This document shows, one piece after another, positions 17,156-26,519 of a stretch of DNA of 64,000 bases. Made by a program: the position numbers and the translations under genes. Source of the stretch: Chengkuizengella sp. SCS-71B. GTDB taxonomy: Bacteria; Bacillota; Bacilli; Paenibacillales; KCTC-33759. The first letter of the stretch is position 1; each line of letters begins with the position of its first letter. The notes below the pieces were generated by a model. That model made no database searches. It was not told where the DNA came from and was given only the letters and a program-made list of their open reading frames with translations. The stretch spans positions 2,092,501 through 2,156,500 of the forward strand of contig NZ_JAZHSH010000001.1 in NCBI RefSeq assembly GCF_040100845.1, in the 5' to 3' direction.

Positions 17156-18661
17156 ATTAGCGTTGCAAAAAAAGCAACATAGTTTGTAAAATAAGTAATT
17201 TAGAAAAATTTTACAATTTTCTTTTTGAGAAATTAGGAAAAAAGTGAAGAGGTCAGAAAATGACGCGTTAATCCATTTTTTGGATGTTATTTCTTTCCCT
17301 AATTTATCTTTTCTTTGGCTTGATGATACCTACCGATGTATTTAATCTCGGAGGTGGTTTCACCGATCGAGGCACTTTCTGTCTCCCCTTTGAGTTTCGA
17401 GTAGGTTTCAGATGAAGTTCACTCAACATAACGGACCACTTTTTATCCCAACAAGTTCGTAGACATTGTAGTACATCCCAGGTACTTAGTTTAGTTCTGC
17501 TTCCTAGCTCAATATACATGGCAATTGCATAGGCGATGAGTACAATAAAAATTTGATTCCAAATTCCTTGAGGTTCATAGCTGTATAGTTTTACAAGACG
17601 TAGGTGTTGCTTCAACCATTTAAAGAATAATTCAATAAGCCATCGTTGACGATAAATATCTGCAATCTCTGTTGCACTTAAGTCAAAACAAGAGGTAGCT
17701 ATTCTATATTTACGTTCTTTTTCATCCATAAACTCTACAAGTCTTATGCTTTTTTCCGTTTGTGTATACGCACTTCCTAATTGGATGATCGCGTCCCGAA
17801 TAATGTGGGTGTCCGGTGGAACAGGCAGTTCTTCCTCAACCCTTAAAACCCCATGCTTTTCATTAATACGCATCACGAAGCGAACATTGTCTTCGATCCA
17901 CTGATCGAACTGTGCGTATTTTACATAACCACGATCCATAACGTATATGGTGTCGTGATCTTCCACTAGGATATCCATGGTTTCACAATCATTCACATTT
18001 CCTGTTGAAGGGATCGCTTTTTCTGGAATGACTCTTCCATTTGGAAGAGAAAGCACACGCATATGAATCTTGACTTGGGTCGATTTATGATTAATCTTCG
18101 CCCAATTAGCTAAAGTAGCAGGAAGCTTCAAGCTAGTAGAATCAAGAATCCGAAGTGGGCCGACTCTGCTACAAGCGATAGAAGTTTTAGACTTTACTTT
18201 ACCGATCATTTCAAAGAATAACGCTTCTAACATTTCTGTAGGTAGTTCTCTTATTCGACGTGAGAGTTGAGACGGACTAATACTTGGTAGATCTAGACTT
18301 TGCTGAAGAGCTTCACTGGTACGTAATTCTCTTGAAATTTGTTTATAATTTTCCCAATTCGCAATTTGAGAGGCTAGAAATAACTTGATACTTTTTATCG
18401 TAGTTAACTTATGCGTACGATAGTCTGCAATAGGAAAAAGGAAATTTTCCTTCGAAATCAAAGAAAAACATTGACAAATGGTATGGAAATTGTGTATGTT
18501 ACCCATGGTTGGCTCCTTTTGTTTAGATTATGGGTAACGCGTCCTTATCTTTACAATAGGAGTTTTTTTATGATAATTCCATGAAAATCACATCATAAAT
18601 TCCATTTTTAGTAAATTATACTCATTTTATTTTCTATGTTATCTTTGATGCAACGCTAGTG
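17156..18661 (-). mobile_element. IS4-family insertion sequence (1506 bp)
   Basis: Terminal inverted repeats begin ATTAGCGTTGCA (left) and CACTAGCGTTGCA (right, read inward). Similarity continues for about 50 bp, including AACATAG and TAAAAT. A perfect 10-bp target duplication CAAAATTTCC flanks the element at 17146-17155 and 18662-18671. One intact transposase gene fills it. Intact duplication and open frame suggest a fairly recent insertion. Confidence 0.9.
17304..18506 (-). CDS. IS4-family transposase
   Basis: A 400-residue DDE transposase. Catalytic aspartates lie in RILDSTSLKLP and YVMDRGYVKY, and the glutamate in YRQRWLIELFFKWLKQHL, the Y-R-E-K signature of IS4. An N-terminal DUF4372-like region (about 20-95) precedes the RNase H fold. 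No frameshift is seen. ATG follows GGAGCC. It sits between clear inverted repeats and a 10-bp duplication. Confidence 0.95.
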   Translation of the reverse strand: MGNIHNFHTICQCFSLISKENFLFPIADYRTHKLTTIKSIKLFLASQIANWENYKQISRELRTSEALQQSLDLPSISPSQLSRRIRELPTEMLEALFFEMIGKVKSKTSIACSRVGPLRILDSTSLKLPATLANWAKINHKSTQVKIHMRVLSLPNGRVIPEKAIPSTGNVNDCETMDILVEDHDTIYVMDRGYVKYAQFDQWIEDNVRFVMRINEKHGVLRVEEELPVPPDTHIIRDAIIQLGSAYTQTEKSIRLVEFMDEKERKYRIATSCFDLSATEIADIYRQRWLIELFFKWLKQHLRLVKLYSYEPQGIWNQIFIVLIAYAIAMYIELGSRTKLSTWDVLQCLRTCWDKKWSVMLSELHLKPTRNSKGRQKVPRSVKPPPRLNTSVGIIKPKKR

Positions 18662-18713
18662 CAAAATTTCCCGCTATTTCCGAGGATCACTTTGAAGTCA
18701 GACTTAATTCTTA

Positions 18714-19141
18714 TCACATCCTGTGACAAATGTCTAAATCAAAACCTCCTGTTTTGATTTAGACACCTATTCATCCATAAACTAGAAATCCATGTACTCT
18801 TTACCTTGGTTTATTAAATCCGGTCCCGCAAAAGTATTAGGATTAATCTTAAAATCATTATTATTTCACTTTCAGGGAATTTATTTTATGATTATGGGGC
18901 CCCCGAACCCTACTTAAATTCAGCCACATCCTTGTGACCAACGTAGGATCAGCACTTCCTGTGCTGAAAGAATATTTTTGGGGTGTATTTTGTTATGGGT
19001 CCCGCAAAAGTATTAATTTAATCTTCAAAACATTATTACTTCACTTTCAGGGAATTTATTTTATGATTGTGGGGCCCCCAAACACTACTTAAATTCAGTC
19101 ACATCCTTGTGACCAACGTAGGATCAGCAATTCCTGTGCTG
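18714..19141 (-). ncRNA. candidate CsrA-binding hairpin array
   Basis: On the minus strand six short hairpins carry GGA in the apical loop: 19125-19141 (loop CAGGAAT), 19098-19113 (AAGGAT), 18950-18966 (AGGAA), 18923-18938 (AAGGAT), 18731-18765 (15-bp stem, AGGAG) and 18714-18726 (AGGAT). Two read ACAAGGAUGU across the loop, as in the SELEX consensus for CsrA (RUACARGGAUGU); the others read ACAGGA. Several loops with this motif are typical of CsrB/RsmZ sponge RNAs. The array follows a minus-strand gene directly, so it may be a 3' UTR or a separate transcript. No promoter was identified and csrA is not in the window. Confidence 0.5.
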
Positions 19142-19229
19142 AAAGCAATTTTTGGGGTGTATTTTGTTATGGCCCCGCAAAAGTATTAGGATTAATCTTC
19201 AAAGCATTATTACTTCACTTTTGTGGGTA
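18822..19229 (-). repeat. tandem ~175-bp repeat, two copies and a partial third
   Basis: Units start with TCCCGCAAAAGTATTA at about 18824, 19000 and 19173 (periods 176 and 173). Each contains an A-part bounded by CCCGCAAAAGT and CACTTTCAGGG (or CACTTTTGTGGG in the last) and, in the first two, a B-part with two GGA-loop hairpins and GGGGCCCCC. The short A-part resembles the element at 9643-9750. Copies differ by substitutions that keep the hairpins pairable, for example 18950-18966 against 19125-19141. Confidence 0.85.
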
Positions 19230-19231
19230 TC

Positions 19232-19771
19232 TTAGTAATAAGGTGAAATCAATAAATAAACGAGTACACCTGTTAAACTAACATATAGCCAAATCGGCAT
19301 CGTCCATCGTGAAATTTTACGATGACGTTCAATTTGCATATTAAAACCTCGCGTGATGGAGATGAGTGCTAGTGGTACAATCACGATGGACAATAATATG
19401 TGTGATAATAAAACAAAATAATAAATATAACGTAAAAGACCTTCTCCACCGTACAATGTAGATTCACTTAAAGAATGATAAGTTACATATGATATCAAGA
19501 ATAAAAATGTAGTTGAAAAAGCCATTATAATAAAATTACGATGTACTTTAATGTTTTTCTTCTTTATTGAAATTAAAGCTAACAATAAAAAGATAAATGT
19601 AAAGCTGTTAAATATAGCATTAAGCATTGGCAGCAAAGTGATATCAAATCCAACTTCAACTTCAAACGAAGGTAGGAAGTATAATAGTGCGACAACAGTC
19701 ACTAGGATAATGGATAAAGCAATAATGAACGGTGTGAAATTTCGTTGTTTCACAGGTGAATGGTTTGACAT
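19232..19771 (-). CDS. DUF420 membrane protein (CtaM/YozB-like)
   Basis: A 179-residue protein with about five membrane helices and conserved polar sites in the order N(50)-H(76)-H-H-H (LNAIFNSF, VHRNFI, YVTYHSL, LLSHILLS, ERHRKISRWTMPIWLYVSLTGVLVYLL). This is the DUF420 pattern. The homolog CtaM is needed to assemble haem-copper oxidases in Gram-positive bacteria. Here it lies alone between repeats and moaA. The ribosome site GGAGGAACC precedes the ATG. Confidence 0.85.
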   Translation of the reverse strand: MSNHSPVKQRNFTPFIIALSIILVTVVALLYFLPSFEVEVGFDITLLPMLNAIFNSFTFIFLLLALISIKKKNIKVHRNFIIMAFSTTFLFLISYVTYHSLSESTLYGGEGLLRYIYYFVLLSHILLSIVIVPLALISITRGFNMQIERHRKISRWTMPIWLYVSLTGVLVYLLISPYY

Positions 19772-19930
19772 AGGTTCCTCCTAATTCATTAATTCATTTC
19801 TAATTTCATTGGTCTATAACATGATTGAAATTCCTAATTTAGGATAAACGATTTTGATTTTAAACACAATGATACCTCAACAATAAACATGACATTTTTA
19901 TGAACTTAGTTTGGGGTGAAATTGTTAACT

Positions 19931-20962
19931 CTATCCACCAATATGAGACATTTCAACTTTTTTTCTATTCAGTCCCTTTGTTTCTTTCAATCTAACTTCT
20001 GAATAACGGTCATCTCGTATATTCCAAATATTAAGAATGTTTTGTTCTATTTCTTTATCTGTAGCTCCGTCTCTTAAAGGAGTTCGCAAATCATGACTTT
20101 TATTTGCAAATAAACAAGTGTATAAAAAACCTTCTGCAGATAATCTTGCTCTGGTGCATGAGGAGCAAAATGCTTGGGTAACGGATGAAATAAATCCAAT
20201 CTCCGTATTAGATCCTTTATATCTATACCTTTTGGCTACTTCTCCAAAATAATTCGCTTCTACAGATTCTAACGGCATTTCTTTATGGATCATATCTAAA
20301 ATTTGTTTACTTGGAACAACTTCATCTAATTTCCACCCATTGCTATTTCCTACATCCATAAATTCAATAAATCTTAACGTGTGTCCTTTATTTTTAAAAT
20401 ATTTAGCCATTGGTAAAATATCTTGCTCATTTATTCCCTTTTTTACAACCATATTGATTTTTATTGGAAAACCCGCCTCATGAGCATAGTCTATAGCTTC
20501 TAAAATAGGCTCTACATTATGCCCTACTCCGTTCATTTGTTTAAAACGTTCTTGATTTAAACTGTCAATACTTACTGTTATTCGATTTAAACCAGCATCT
20601 TTTAAAGCAGGTGTGAATTTTTTTAATAATGAGCCATTTGTAGTTAATGCAATATCCTTAATTCCATTTACTTGAGAAATTTGATGGATTAAAGCAGGCA
20701 GCTGTTTTCTTAAGAGGGGCTCTCCTCCAGTAATCCGGATCTTTTCAACGCCTATACTTGCAAAGATTTTAACTAGTCTTTCCAATTCCTCGAAAGATAA
20801 AAGCTTGTTTTTAGGTAAAAATTCAAAATCAGGCCCAAATATCTCTGCCGGCATACAATAGGAGCATCGGAAATTACATCGATCAGTAACCGAAATTCTT
20901 AAATCACGTAAAGGTCTCTGATATGAATCTAATATATTTGAACAATTATTTGTATTTATCAT
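19931..20962 (-). CDS. moaA: GTP 3',8-cyclase
   Basis: A 343-residue radical-SAM enzyme making the first molybdopterin intermediate from GTP. The N-terminal cluster is C29-x3-C33-x2-C36 ([12 protein letters not shown]), [10 protein letters not shown] follows, and the C-terminal cluster is FCSSC...C. It ends in HIGG, the usual Gly-Gly tail. Start at 20962 chosen because the earlier in-frame TTG overlaps the TTGGAGGA ribosome site. Divergent from mobA. Confidence 0.95.
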   Translation of the reverse strand: MINTNNCSNILDSYQRPLRDLRISVTDRCNFRCSYCMPAEIFGPDFEFLPKNKLLSFEELERLVKIFASIGVEKIRITGGEPLLRKQLPALIHQISQVNGIKDIALTTNGSLLKKFTPALKDAGLNRITVSIDSLNQERFKQMNGVGHNVEPILEAIDYAHEAGFPIKINMVVKKGINEQDILPMAKYFKNKGHTLRFIEFMDVGNSNGWKLDEVVPSKQILDMIHKEMPLESVEANYFGEVAKRYRYKGSNTEIGFISSVTQAFCSSCTRARLSAEGFLYTCLFANKSHDLRTPLRDGATDKEIEQNILNIWNIRDDRYSEVRLKETKGLNRKKVEMSHIGG

Positions 20963-21008
20963 CAATGATTCCTCCAAGTTGAGAGAACGTTTTAATTTAA
21001 AGTTAGAT

Positions 21009-21037
21009 TTTTCATAACTTAGTATATCTATTATAAT
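21009..21037 (+). promoter_or_regulatory. sigma-A-type promoter of mobA
   Basis: TTTTCA (21009-21014), 17-bp spacer, TATAAT (21032-21037), about 40 bp before the mobA start in the moaA/mobA divergent gap. Confidence 0.6.
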
Positions 21038-21080
21038 ACATTAAAAGGACTTCATGTAGAAATTGTAAAGGATAATGAAT

Positions 21081-21704
21081 ATGCATAAATGGGTTACATT
21101 GATATTAGCAGGGGGACAAAGTAGAAGAATGGGAACTTCAAAAACTTTTCTCCCTCGTAGAGATCAATTGATGATTGAACACTTAGTATATATATCACAA
21201 AAGGTTTCTGAGCACACGATTATTATAAGCCATGAAAATGATGTGCTAAGACTAAATAAATTATTCATACAAAATAAAAATATTTCAGTTTTACAGGATG
21301 ACCAACAATTTAAAGGACTTGGACCTTTGGCAGGTTTGTATACGGGGATGAGACATGTGAAAGCAGAGTGGTATTTTGTTTTAGCTAATGATATGCCAAA
21401 TATGAATATTTCTTATTTAAAGGGATTACAGCAATGTACGTTGACTCATTCCGAGTCTGACATCATTATCCCGATAGATAACGGACGTATGCACCCTTTA
21501 GCTGGTATATATCGAAATCAAAAAAATGAAATATATGAGTATTTAAAAGATGGTAATAAAAAAATGACAACCTACATTGATTCACTCTTAACATACAAGA
21601 TATTAGAACAGGAATGGGGAGAATGGACGAATCAAGGAAACATATTTTTTAATATGAATACGCCTGCAGATTTAACAGCCTGGGAAAAAAATATGGATAT
21701 ATAA
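21081..21704 (+). CDS. mobA: molybdenum cofactor guanylyltransferase
   Basis: About 207 residues. The GTP-binding start LILAGGQSRRMGTSKTFL and the LANDMPN motif define MobA, which links GMP to molybdopterin. ATG 21081 has better spacing from AAAGG than ATG 21075, which is 6 nt upstream in frame. It precedes an FdhF-type molybdoenzyme and fdhD, which use the guanine dinucleotide cofactor. Confidence 0.92.
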   Translation: MHKWVTLILAGGQSRRMGTSKTFLPRRDQLMIEHLVYISQKVSEHTIIISHENDVLRLNKLFIQNKNISVLQDDQQFKGLGPLAGLYTGMRHVKAEWYFVLANDMPNMNISYLKGLQQCTLTHSESDIIIPIDNGRMHPLAGIYRNQKNEIYEYLKDGNKKMTTYIDSLLTYKILEQEWGEWTNQGNIFFNMNTPADLTAWEKNMDI

Positions 21705-21763
21705 ATACAATTGACACGTATGTGGTTATCTCATAAATATAATGACTCATTGGAGATGATGGT

Positions 21764-24115
21764 ATGGGGAATACAAAACATTCAGGTCCTATCAAAATTT
21801 CAAAGAAATTAAATCCCAAACTGTGGGTAAGTAAAGTTCCATTTGGATTTGGCAAGGTCAAACCTCATCATATTAAGGATACTTTAAAAGTGGTTTGGGA
21901 AAATAGAGACCAGATGCCCTATGCAGGAAGAATATTAACTCAAGGTGTTTGTGATGGCTGTGCTTTAGGTGTAAGCGGATTAAAAGATCAAACATTAACA
22001 GGTCCACATGTATGCACGACCCGTTTAAATGTTCTAAGATTAAGTACTATGCCCGCTATAAAAACAGACGTGTTACACAAAGATATCTCAGAGTTGCAGA
22101 AATTAAACAGTGCGGAGTTGAGACAATTAGGACGAATTCCATATCCATTAATTCGAAATGCAGGAGATAACAAATTTCAGCGAATCACGTGGGATCAAGC
22201 ACTAGATTTTATAGCTACAAAAATGAAATTAATAGACCCGAAACAAATCGCATTTTATTTAACTTCTCGTGGCATCACGAATGAAGTTTATTATACAGCT
22301 GCGAAGGCTGCTCGATTAATCGGTACAAATCATATTGATAATGCTTCTCGGATATGTCATTCTCCTTCAAAAACAGCATTAACTCGTTCACTTGGTATAG
22401 GGGCATCTAGTTGTAGTTATAAAGATTGGATAGGGACAGATGTATTAATTTTTTGGGGATCTGTTGCAGCGAATAATCAACCTGTTTCAACGAAGTATAT
22501 GTATGCTGCAAAACAAAAAGGGACCAAAATTATTATCATAAATCCATATCATGAACCCGCGATGGATCAATATTGGATACCTTCGATTACTGAATCTGCG
22601 TTATTTGGAACAAAAATCGCAGATGATTTTTATCAAGTGAACATTGGTGGTGACATTGCCTTTATGAATGGGATTATTAAACATTGGTTTGATATGGAGG
22701 CTAAAACTCCAGGAACAGCAATTCACCATGATTTTGTAAAAAAACATGTGCAAGGATATGAAAACTTAAAGAACCATATTCAACGAGAAAAATGGGATGA
22801 AATAGTGTCTTCTTCAGGAATTTCACATCATCGAATCATACAACTAGCAGAATTATTAGCAAATGCTAAATCTGCTGTATTTGTTTGGTCCATGGGATTA
22901 ACTCAGCATCGTTTTGGATCAGATAATATATCTCAGGTTGCAAATTTAGCATTATTGCAAGGATTTATAGGAAAAGAGCATTGTGGAGTCATGCCAATAA
23001 GAGGTCATTCAGGGGTACAAGGTGCAGGTGAGATGGGGGCAGATCCATTCAGCTTACCAGGTGGTGGATTTGATTCAATCCATAAAAAGCGAATTGAGGA
23101 GATATGGGGCTTTAAACTACCTGATTGGCAAGGAGATATCGTGGGGGTATCGTTAGAAAAGACACTCCTTTCTGAAGATAATGAGCAAAAATTAAAGGTA
23201 TATTATATGTCTGGTGGGAATTTTCTTGAGACAATGCCGGACCCAGCATTTGTTAGAAAGTGTTTAGAAAATGTTGAGGTTCGTGTACATCAAGATATTA
23301 TATTGAATTCTTCTACTTTGGTAGACAGTAAGGAAGCAGTTATCGTACTGCCTGCTCAAACTAGATATGAACAATCTGGCGGTGGTACTTCAACTTCAAC
23401 AGAAAGAATGGTTTATTTTTCACCAGAAATTAAAGGCCCTAGAATAGAACAAGCCAGAGCAGAGTGGCAAATTTACGTTGAATTGGTTAAACGAATGAAA
23501 CCAGAATTTAAAGACCTTATCAACTTCCAAAATACACAATCAATCAGAGAAGAAATAGCAACAGCAAATCGGAATTATGATGGAATTCAGCATTTATCTA
23601 AAAAGGGTGATTTTTTTCAATGGGGTGGAGCTTGGTTATGTGAAGATGGAGTTTTTCCTACTGAAGACGGAAAAGCAAAACTAATACCTATCCATTTGCC
23701 AGAAATGAGAAAAAATGAAGGTCACTTTAATATTACAACTAGGAGAGGCAAACAGTTTAATTCCATGATCTATGGTTCAAATGATCCTTTTAATTCAGCT
23801 GGTAGAAATGATGTTCTTATACATCAGGACGATGCTAAAGAACTATACATTTCAGAAAATGATGCAGTTGTTGTATACAATCAATATGGGTTATTCCACG
23901 GTCGAGCTAAATTTGTGAATATTAGAAGAGGAAATGTTGAGGTTTATTGGCCAGAAGGAAATGTTTTAATACCAAAAGGGGTATATGAGCAGCATGCTGG
24001 AATACCTGAATACAATACAAAGGTAATAATAGAAAAGGCAGAATCTTTTCATGCTCAAAAAGATGTGAAATACATTGAAAAAAGAATTGAAGATTTAGAA
24101 ATGGATGTAAGCTGA
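21764..24115 (+). CDS. FdhF/YdeP-type molybdopterin oxidoreductase
   Basis: A 783-residue DMSO-reductase-family protein of the FdhF/YdeP (formate dehydrogenase-like) group. The N terminus has CDGCALGV (C63, C66) and C84 in PHVCTTRL rather than the classical CxxC-x3-C set. The probable Mo ligand is C198 in SRICHSPSK. Other family blocks are VFVWSMGLTQHRFGSDN, MPIRGHSGVQGAGEMGADP and the C-terminal ITTRRGKQFNSM. No signal peptide. fdhD overlaps its stop by one base. True substrate unknown; formate is assumed from the family and fdhD. Confidence 0.88.
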   Translation: MGNTKHSGPIKISKKLNPKLWVSKVPFGFGKVKPHHIKDTLKVVWENRDQMPYAGRILTQGVCDGCALGVSGLKDQTLTGPHVCTTRLNVLRLSTMPAIKTDVLHKDISELQKLNSAELRQLGRIPYPLIRNAGDNKFQRITWDQALDFIATKMKLIDPKQIAFYLTSRGITNEVYYTAAKAARLIGTNHIDNASRICHSPSKTALTRSLGIGASSCSYKDWIGTDVLIFWGSVAANNQPVSTKYMYAAKQKGTKIIIINPYHEPAMDQYWIPSITESALFGTKIADDFYQVNIGGDIAFMNGIIKHWFDMEAKTPGTAIHHDFVKKHVQGYENLKNHIQREKWDEIVSSSGISHHRIIQLAELLANAKSAVFVWSMGLTQHRFGSDNISQVANLALLQGFIGKEHCGVMPIRGHSGVQGAGEMGADPFSLPGGGFDSIHKKRIEEIWGFKLPDWQGDIVGVSLEKTLLSEDNEQKLKVYYMSGGNFLETMPDPAFVRKCLENVEVRVHQDIILNSSTLVDSKEAVIVLPAQTRYEQSGGGTSTSTERMVYFSPEIKGPRIEQARAEWQIYVELVKRMKPEFKDLINFQNTQSIREEIATANRNYDGIQHLSKKGDFFQWGGAWLCEDGVFPTEDGKAKLIPIHLPEMRKNEGHFNITTRRGKQFNSMIYGSNDPFNSAGRNDVLIHQDDAKELYISENDAVVVYNQYGLFHGRAKFVNIRRGNVEVYWPEGNVLIPKGVYEQHAGIPEYNTKVIIEKAESFHAQKDVKYIEKRIEDLEMDVS

Positions 24116-24924
24116 TGGATGTTCATGATGATAAAGTGATGCAAAAAAGGCAGATATTAAAATTTGACCTAAAAAAAATGAATGAACAAGTAAAAGAAGT
24201 TTCAGATGATATAGCTATAGAATTTGCGCTTACGATAAAAATAAATGGGAAAGAGTTTGCAACGTTAGTTTGTACACCAACGCATTTAAAAGAGTTAATA
24301 ATCGGTTTTTTGGCTGGTGAAGGATTGATTCGTTCAATTGAGGATATAAGAGACATAAATATAGATATAAATACGGGATTTGCATTCATAGAATTAAAAA
24401 ATAAATCTATAAATGTAAGTGATTTTAATGAAAAACGTTTTGTTGGTTCCTGTTGCGGTAAAAGTAGACAATTTTATTTTCAAAATGATGTAAAAACGGC
24501 TAAAACAATAAATAGTAAAGTGTCTATGACAGTTTCCCAATGTCTGAATTTAATGTCATTGTTAGAGGATCAATCAAAGCATTTTAAAAAAACAGGAGGA
24601 GTCCATCAAGGGGCACTTTGTAATCGGACAGAGATCTTAATATTCCAATCAGATATAGGCAGACATAATGTGTTAGATAAAATATATGGCCAGTGTTTAC
24701 TGCAAAAAATGACTTTCCACGAAAAATGCATTGTGTTTAGTGGTCGTATCTCTTCAGAGGTTCTTTTAAAGGTTGCTAAAATAGGGGTGGGATTGATCAT
24801 TTCAAAATCAGCACCAACAAATTTAGCACTTGATTTGGCTGACGATTTAGGGATTACAGTGATTGGATTTGTAAGAGGAAGTAAAATAAATGTGTATACA
24901 CACTCAGAGCGGATAATAACATGA
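24115..24924 (+). CDS. fdhD: formate dehydrogenase accessory sulfurtransferase
   Basis: A 269-residue FdhD, which passes sulfur to the bis-MGD cofactor of formate dehydrogenases. The cysteine loop SCCGKSRQFYF (about 111-121) matches the bacillar form of the active site; ALTIKINGKEFATLVCTP, FLAGEGLI and FSGRISSEVLLKVAKIG are typical. Start overlaps the preceding stop (TGATG), so it is coupled to the oxidoreductase. Confidence 0.93.
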   Translation: MDVHDDKVMQKRQILKFDLKKMNEQVKEVSDDIAIEFALTIKINGKEFATLVCTPTHLKELIIGFLAGEGLIRSIEDIRDINIDINTGFAFIELKNKSINVSDFNEKRFVGSCCGKSRQFYFQNDVKTAKTINSKVSMTVSQCLNLMSLLEDQSKHFKKTGGVHQGALCNRTEILIFQSDIGRHNVLDKIYGQCLLQKMTFHEKCIVFSGRISSEVLLKVAKIGVGLIISKSAPTNLALDLADDLGITVIGFVRGSKINVYTHSERIIT

Positions 24925-24944
24925 ATTAATTGGGGCTATGAAAG

Positions 24945-24977
24945 TCGGTATAACTTTAAACGTTATGCCGATTTTTT
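24945..24977 (+). terminator. terminator of mobA-fdhF-fdhD operon
   Basis: A 10-bp stem (24945-24954 with 24962-24971, one G-U pair), 7-nt loop, then TTTTTT. Confidence 0.88.
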
Positions 24978-25167
24978 ACTATTTAATTTAGATTTTTATT
25001 TTATGTGTTTAAAATATGTGATTTTATAACATGTGTTTTCAAAAAAAGTTCAAACATTTTAGAAAAACACTTGTCTATAGAAATATTAAGTATGATAAAA
25101 TTTTGTTTGTATTTGTTAAAATGTGTGATTTTATCTCATAGTTATGAAAAAAAGGAGGGGTTAAAAG

Positions 25168-25749
25168 ATGCTGCCAACTGAAAGAAGAAATCAAATACTG
25201 GATTATGTTCGTGAAAAAAAATCATTAAAAATTACTCAGTTAAGTGAAATGTTTAGTGTATCTGAAATGACCATTCACCGTGATATAAAACCGTTAGTTG
25301 AAGAAGGATTGATTATTAAAACTTTTGGCGGGATTTCGTTGAATCAGGAACGGAACGGAGCTTTTGTTAACAAGCAAGATTGTGTTTATTGTTATAGTCC
25401 AATAAATCAAAGGTTAGCCTATCGATTAATTTTACAAGATCAAAGTATTGAAACGACTTGCTGTGCACACTGTGGTTTGTTGCGACACCAACAATTGGGA
25501 GATAAAGTATTACAAGCAATTTGCCCAGATTTCTTAGTGCAAACAACGATCAGTGCAACTTCTGCTTGGTACTTAATGGATACTTCTTTGAATCTTGGAT
25601 GCTGTCAACCTCAAGTATTAGCATTTCAGCACAAAGAACATGCAATTCAATTTGCACTTGGTTTTGGGGGAACCATTTATTCTTTTTCAGAAGCCTTTCA
25701 TATGGTTTTTAATCAAATGCAAGGTAAGAATAAAGGTTGCTGTGATTAA
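25168..25749 (+). CDS. ycnK: YcnK-like copper-responsive DeoR/NosL regulator
   Basis: A 193-residue fusion. A DeoR-type winged HTH (about 3-57, KSLKITQLSEMFSVSEMTIHRDI) is followed by a NosL-like domain with many thiols: C72/C75, C98-C99-x-H101-C102, and CC pairs near 168 and at the C terminus. This matches B. subtilis YcnK, a copper-sensing repressor. It stands before genes for a YtkA-like lipoprotein, Sco and CopA, so copper control of that block is likely. Strong AAAGGAGGGG ribosome site. Confidence 0.85.
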   Translation: MLPTERRNQILDYVREKKSLKITQLSEMFSVSEMTIHRDIKPLVEEGLIIKTFGGISLNQERNGAFVNKQDCVYCYSPINQRLAYRLILQDQSIETTCCAHCGLLRHQQLGDKVLQAICPDFLVQTTISATSAWYLMDTSLNLGCCQPQVLAFQHKEHAIQFALGFGGTIYSFSEAFHMVFNQMQGKNKGCCD

Positions 25750-25991
25750 ATTTCTCTTGCTGCTCAATTTAATATGCTACTCTATTTTGGTCCAAAATGT
25801 AGATTTAAGTGTCTTAATAGGTATAACATGATACCTACTGATGTTGATCAAAAATTGGGTGGTGCAATCATGCTGTTAGTACATAAAATGTCATTTATAG
25901 TAGGGCAATATATTCAACCTAAAACTTCTGATTTATGAGAGAAATTAGAATGAACCTAAAAAGTTAATCAAATTATTGTTGGAGGAAAAAG

Positions 25992-26504
25992 ATGAGATCA
26001 TTAATATCAATTTTAATAATACTAACTATAGTACTTACAGGCTGTTCCAATGGAAGTTCAGAAAATGAAACACATATCAATATGAACTCTATGGACAATA
26101 CTATGGAAGAGTCTCTAAGTCCACTTGAGGTGGAAATAAAAACTGATTCTGAAAATGTAGAGGTTGGGAGTGAAGTAACCTTTGAAGCTGTAGTATCTCA
26201 AAATAATGAATCAGTAGAAGATGCAAGTGAAGTGAAATTTGAGATTCGAATGAAAGGAAAAGAAGACTCAGAGATGGTGCAAGGACAACACCAAGGTGAT
26301 GGAGTTTATTCAATTCAAAAAACATTTAATCAAGAAGGAATATATACGATTATATCCCATGTTACTGCAAGAGATATGCATAATATGCCTAGCCTAGTAA
26401 TAAAAGTAGGTCAAGTAGAGATGTCTCATACTATTGATGAAGACCATTCTGAATCAGATAATCCTATGGATGAATCGACTGAGGGACATACAGATCAGCA
26501 TTAA
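25992..26504 (+). CDS. FixH/YtkA-like lipoprotein, His/Met-rich
   Basis: A 170-residue lipoprotein with lipobox VLTGC (C18), a Met-rich linker, and a YtkA/FixH-like beta-sandwich (about 45-145) carrying HQGDGVYSIQ and TARDMHNMP. The tail is rich in His, Asp and Glu. It likely handles copper at the outer membrane face, judging by its place between ycnK and sco and the His/Met segments. A paralog lies at 38049-38828. Confidence 0.78.
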   Translation: MRSLISILIILTIVLTGCSNGSSENETHINMNSMDNTMEESLSPLEVEIKTDSENVEVGSEVTFEAVVSQNNESVEDASEVKFEIRMKGKEDSEMVQGQHQGDGVYSIQKTFNQEGIYTIISHVTARDMHNMPSLVIKVGQVEMSHTIDEDHSESDNPMDESTEGHTDQH

Positions 26505-26519
26505 TTTAGGAGGGGTTTT

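Noticed and set aside
18822-19229. Tandem repeat considered as a CRISPR array
   Set aside because: Only two full units of ~175 bp, with no short repeats separated by unique spacers and no cas genes.
21764-24924. Selenocysteine in the formate dehydrogenase-like protein
   Set aside because: The ligand position reads as an ordinary Cys codon in SRICHSPSK, and no in-frame TGA interrupts the gene.
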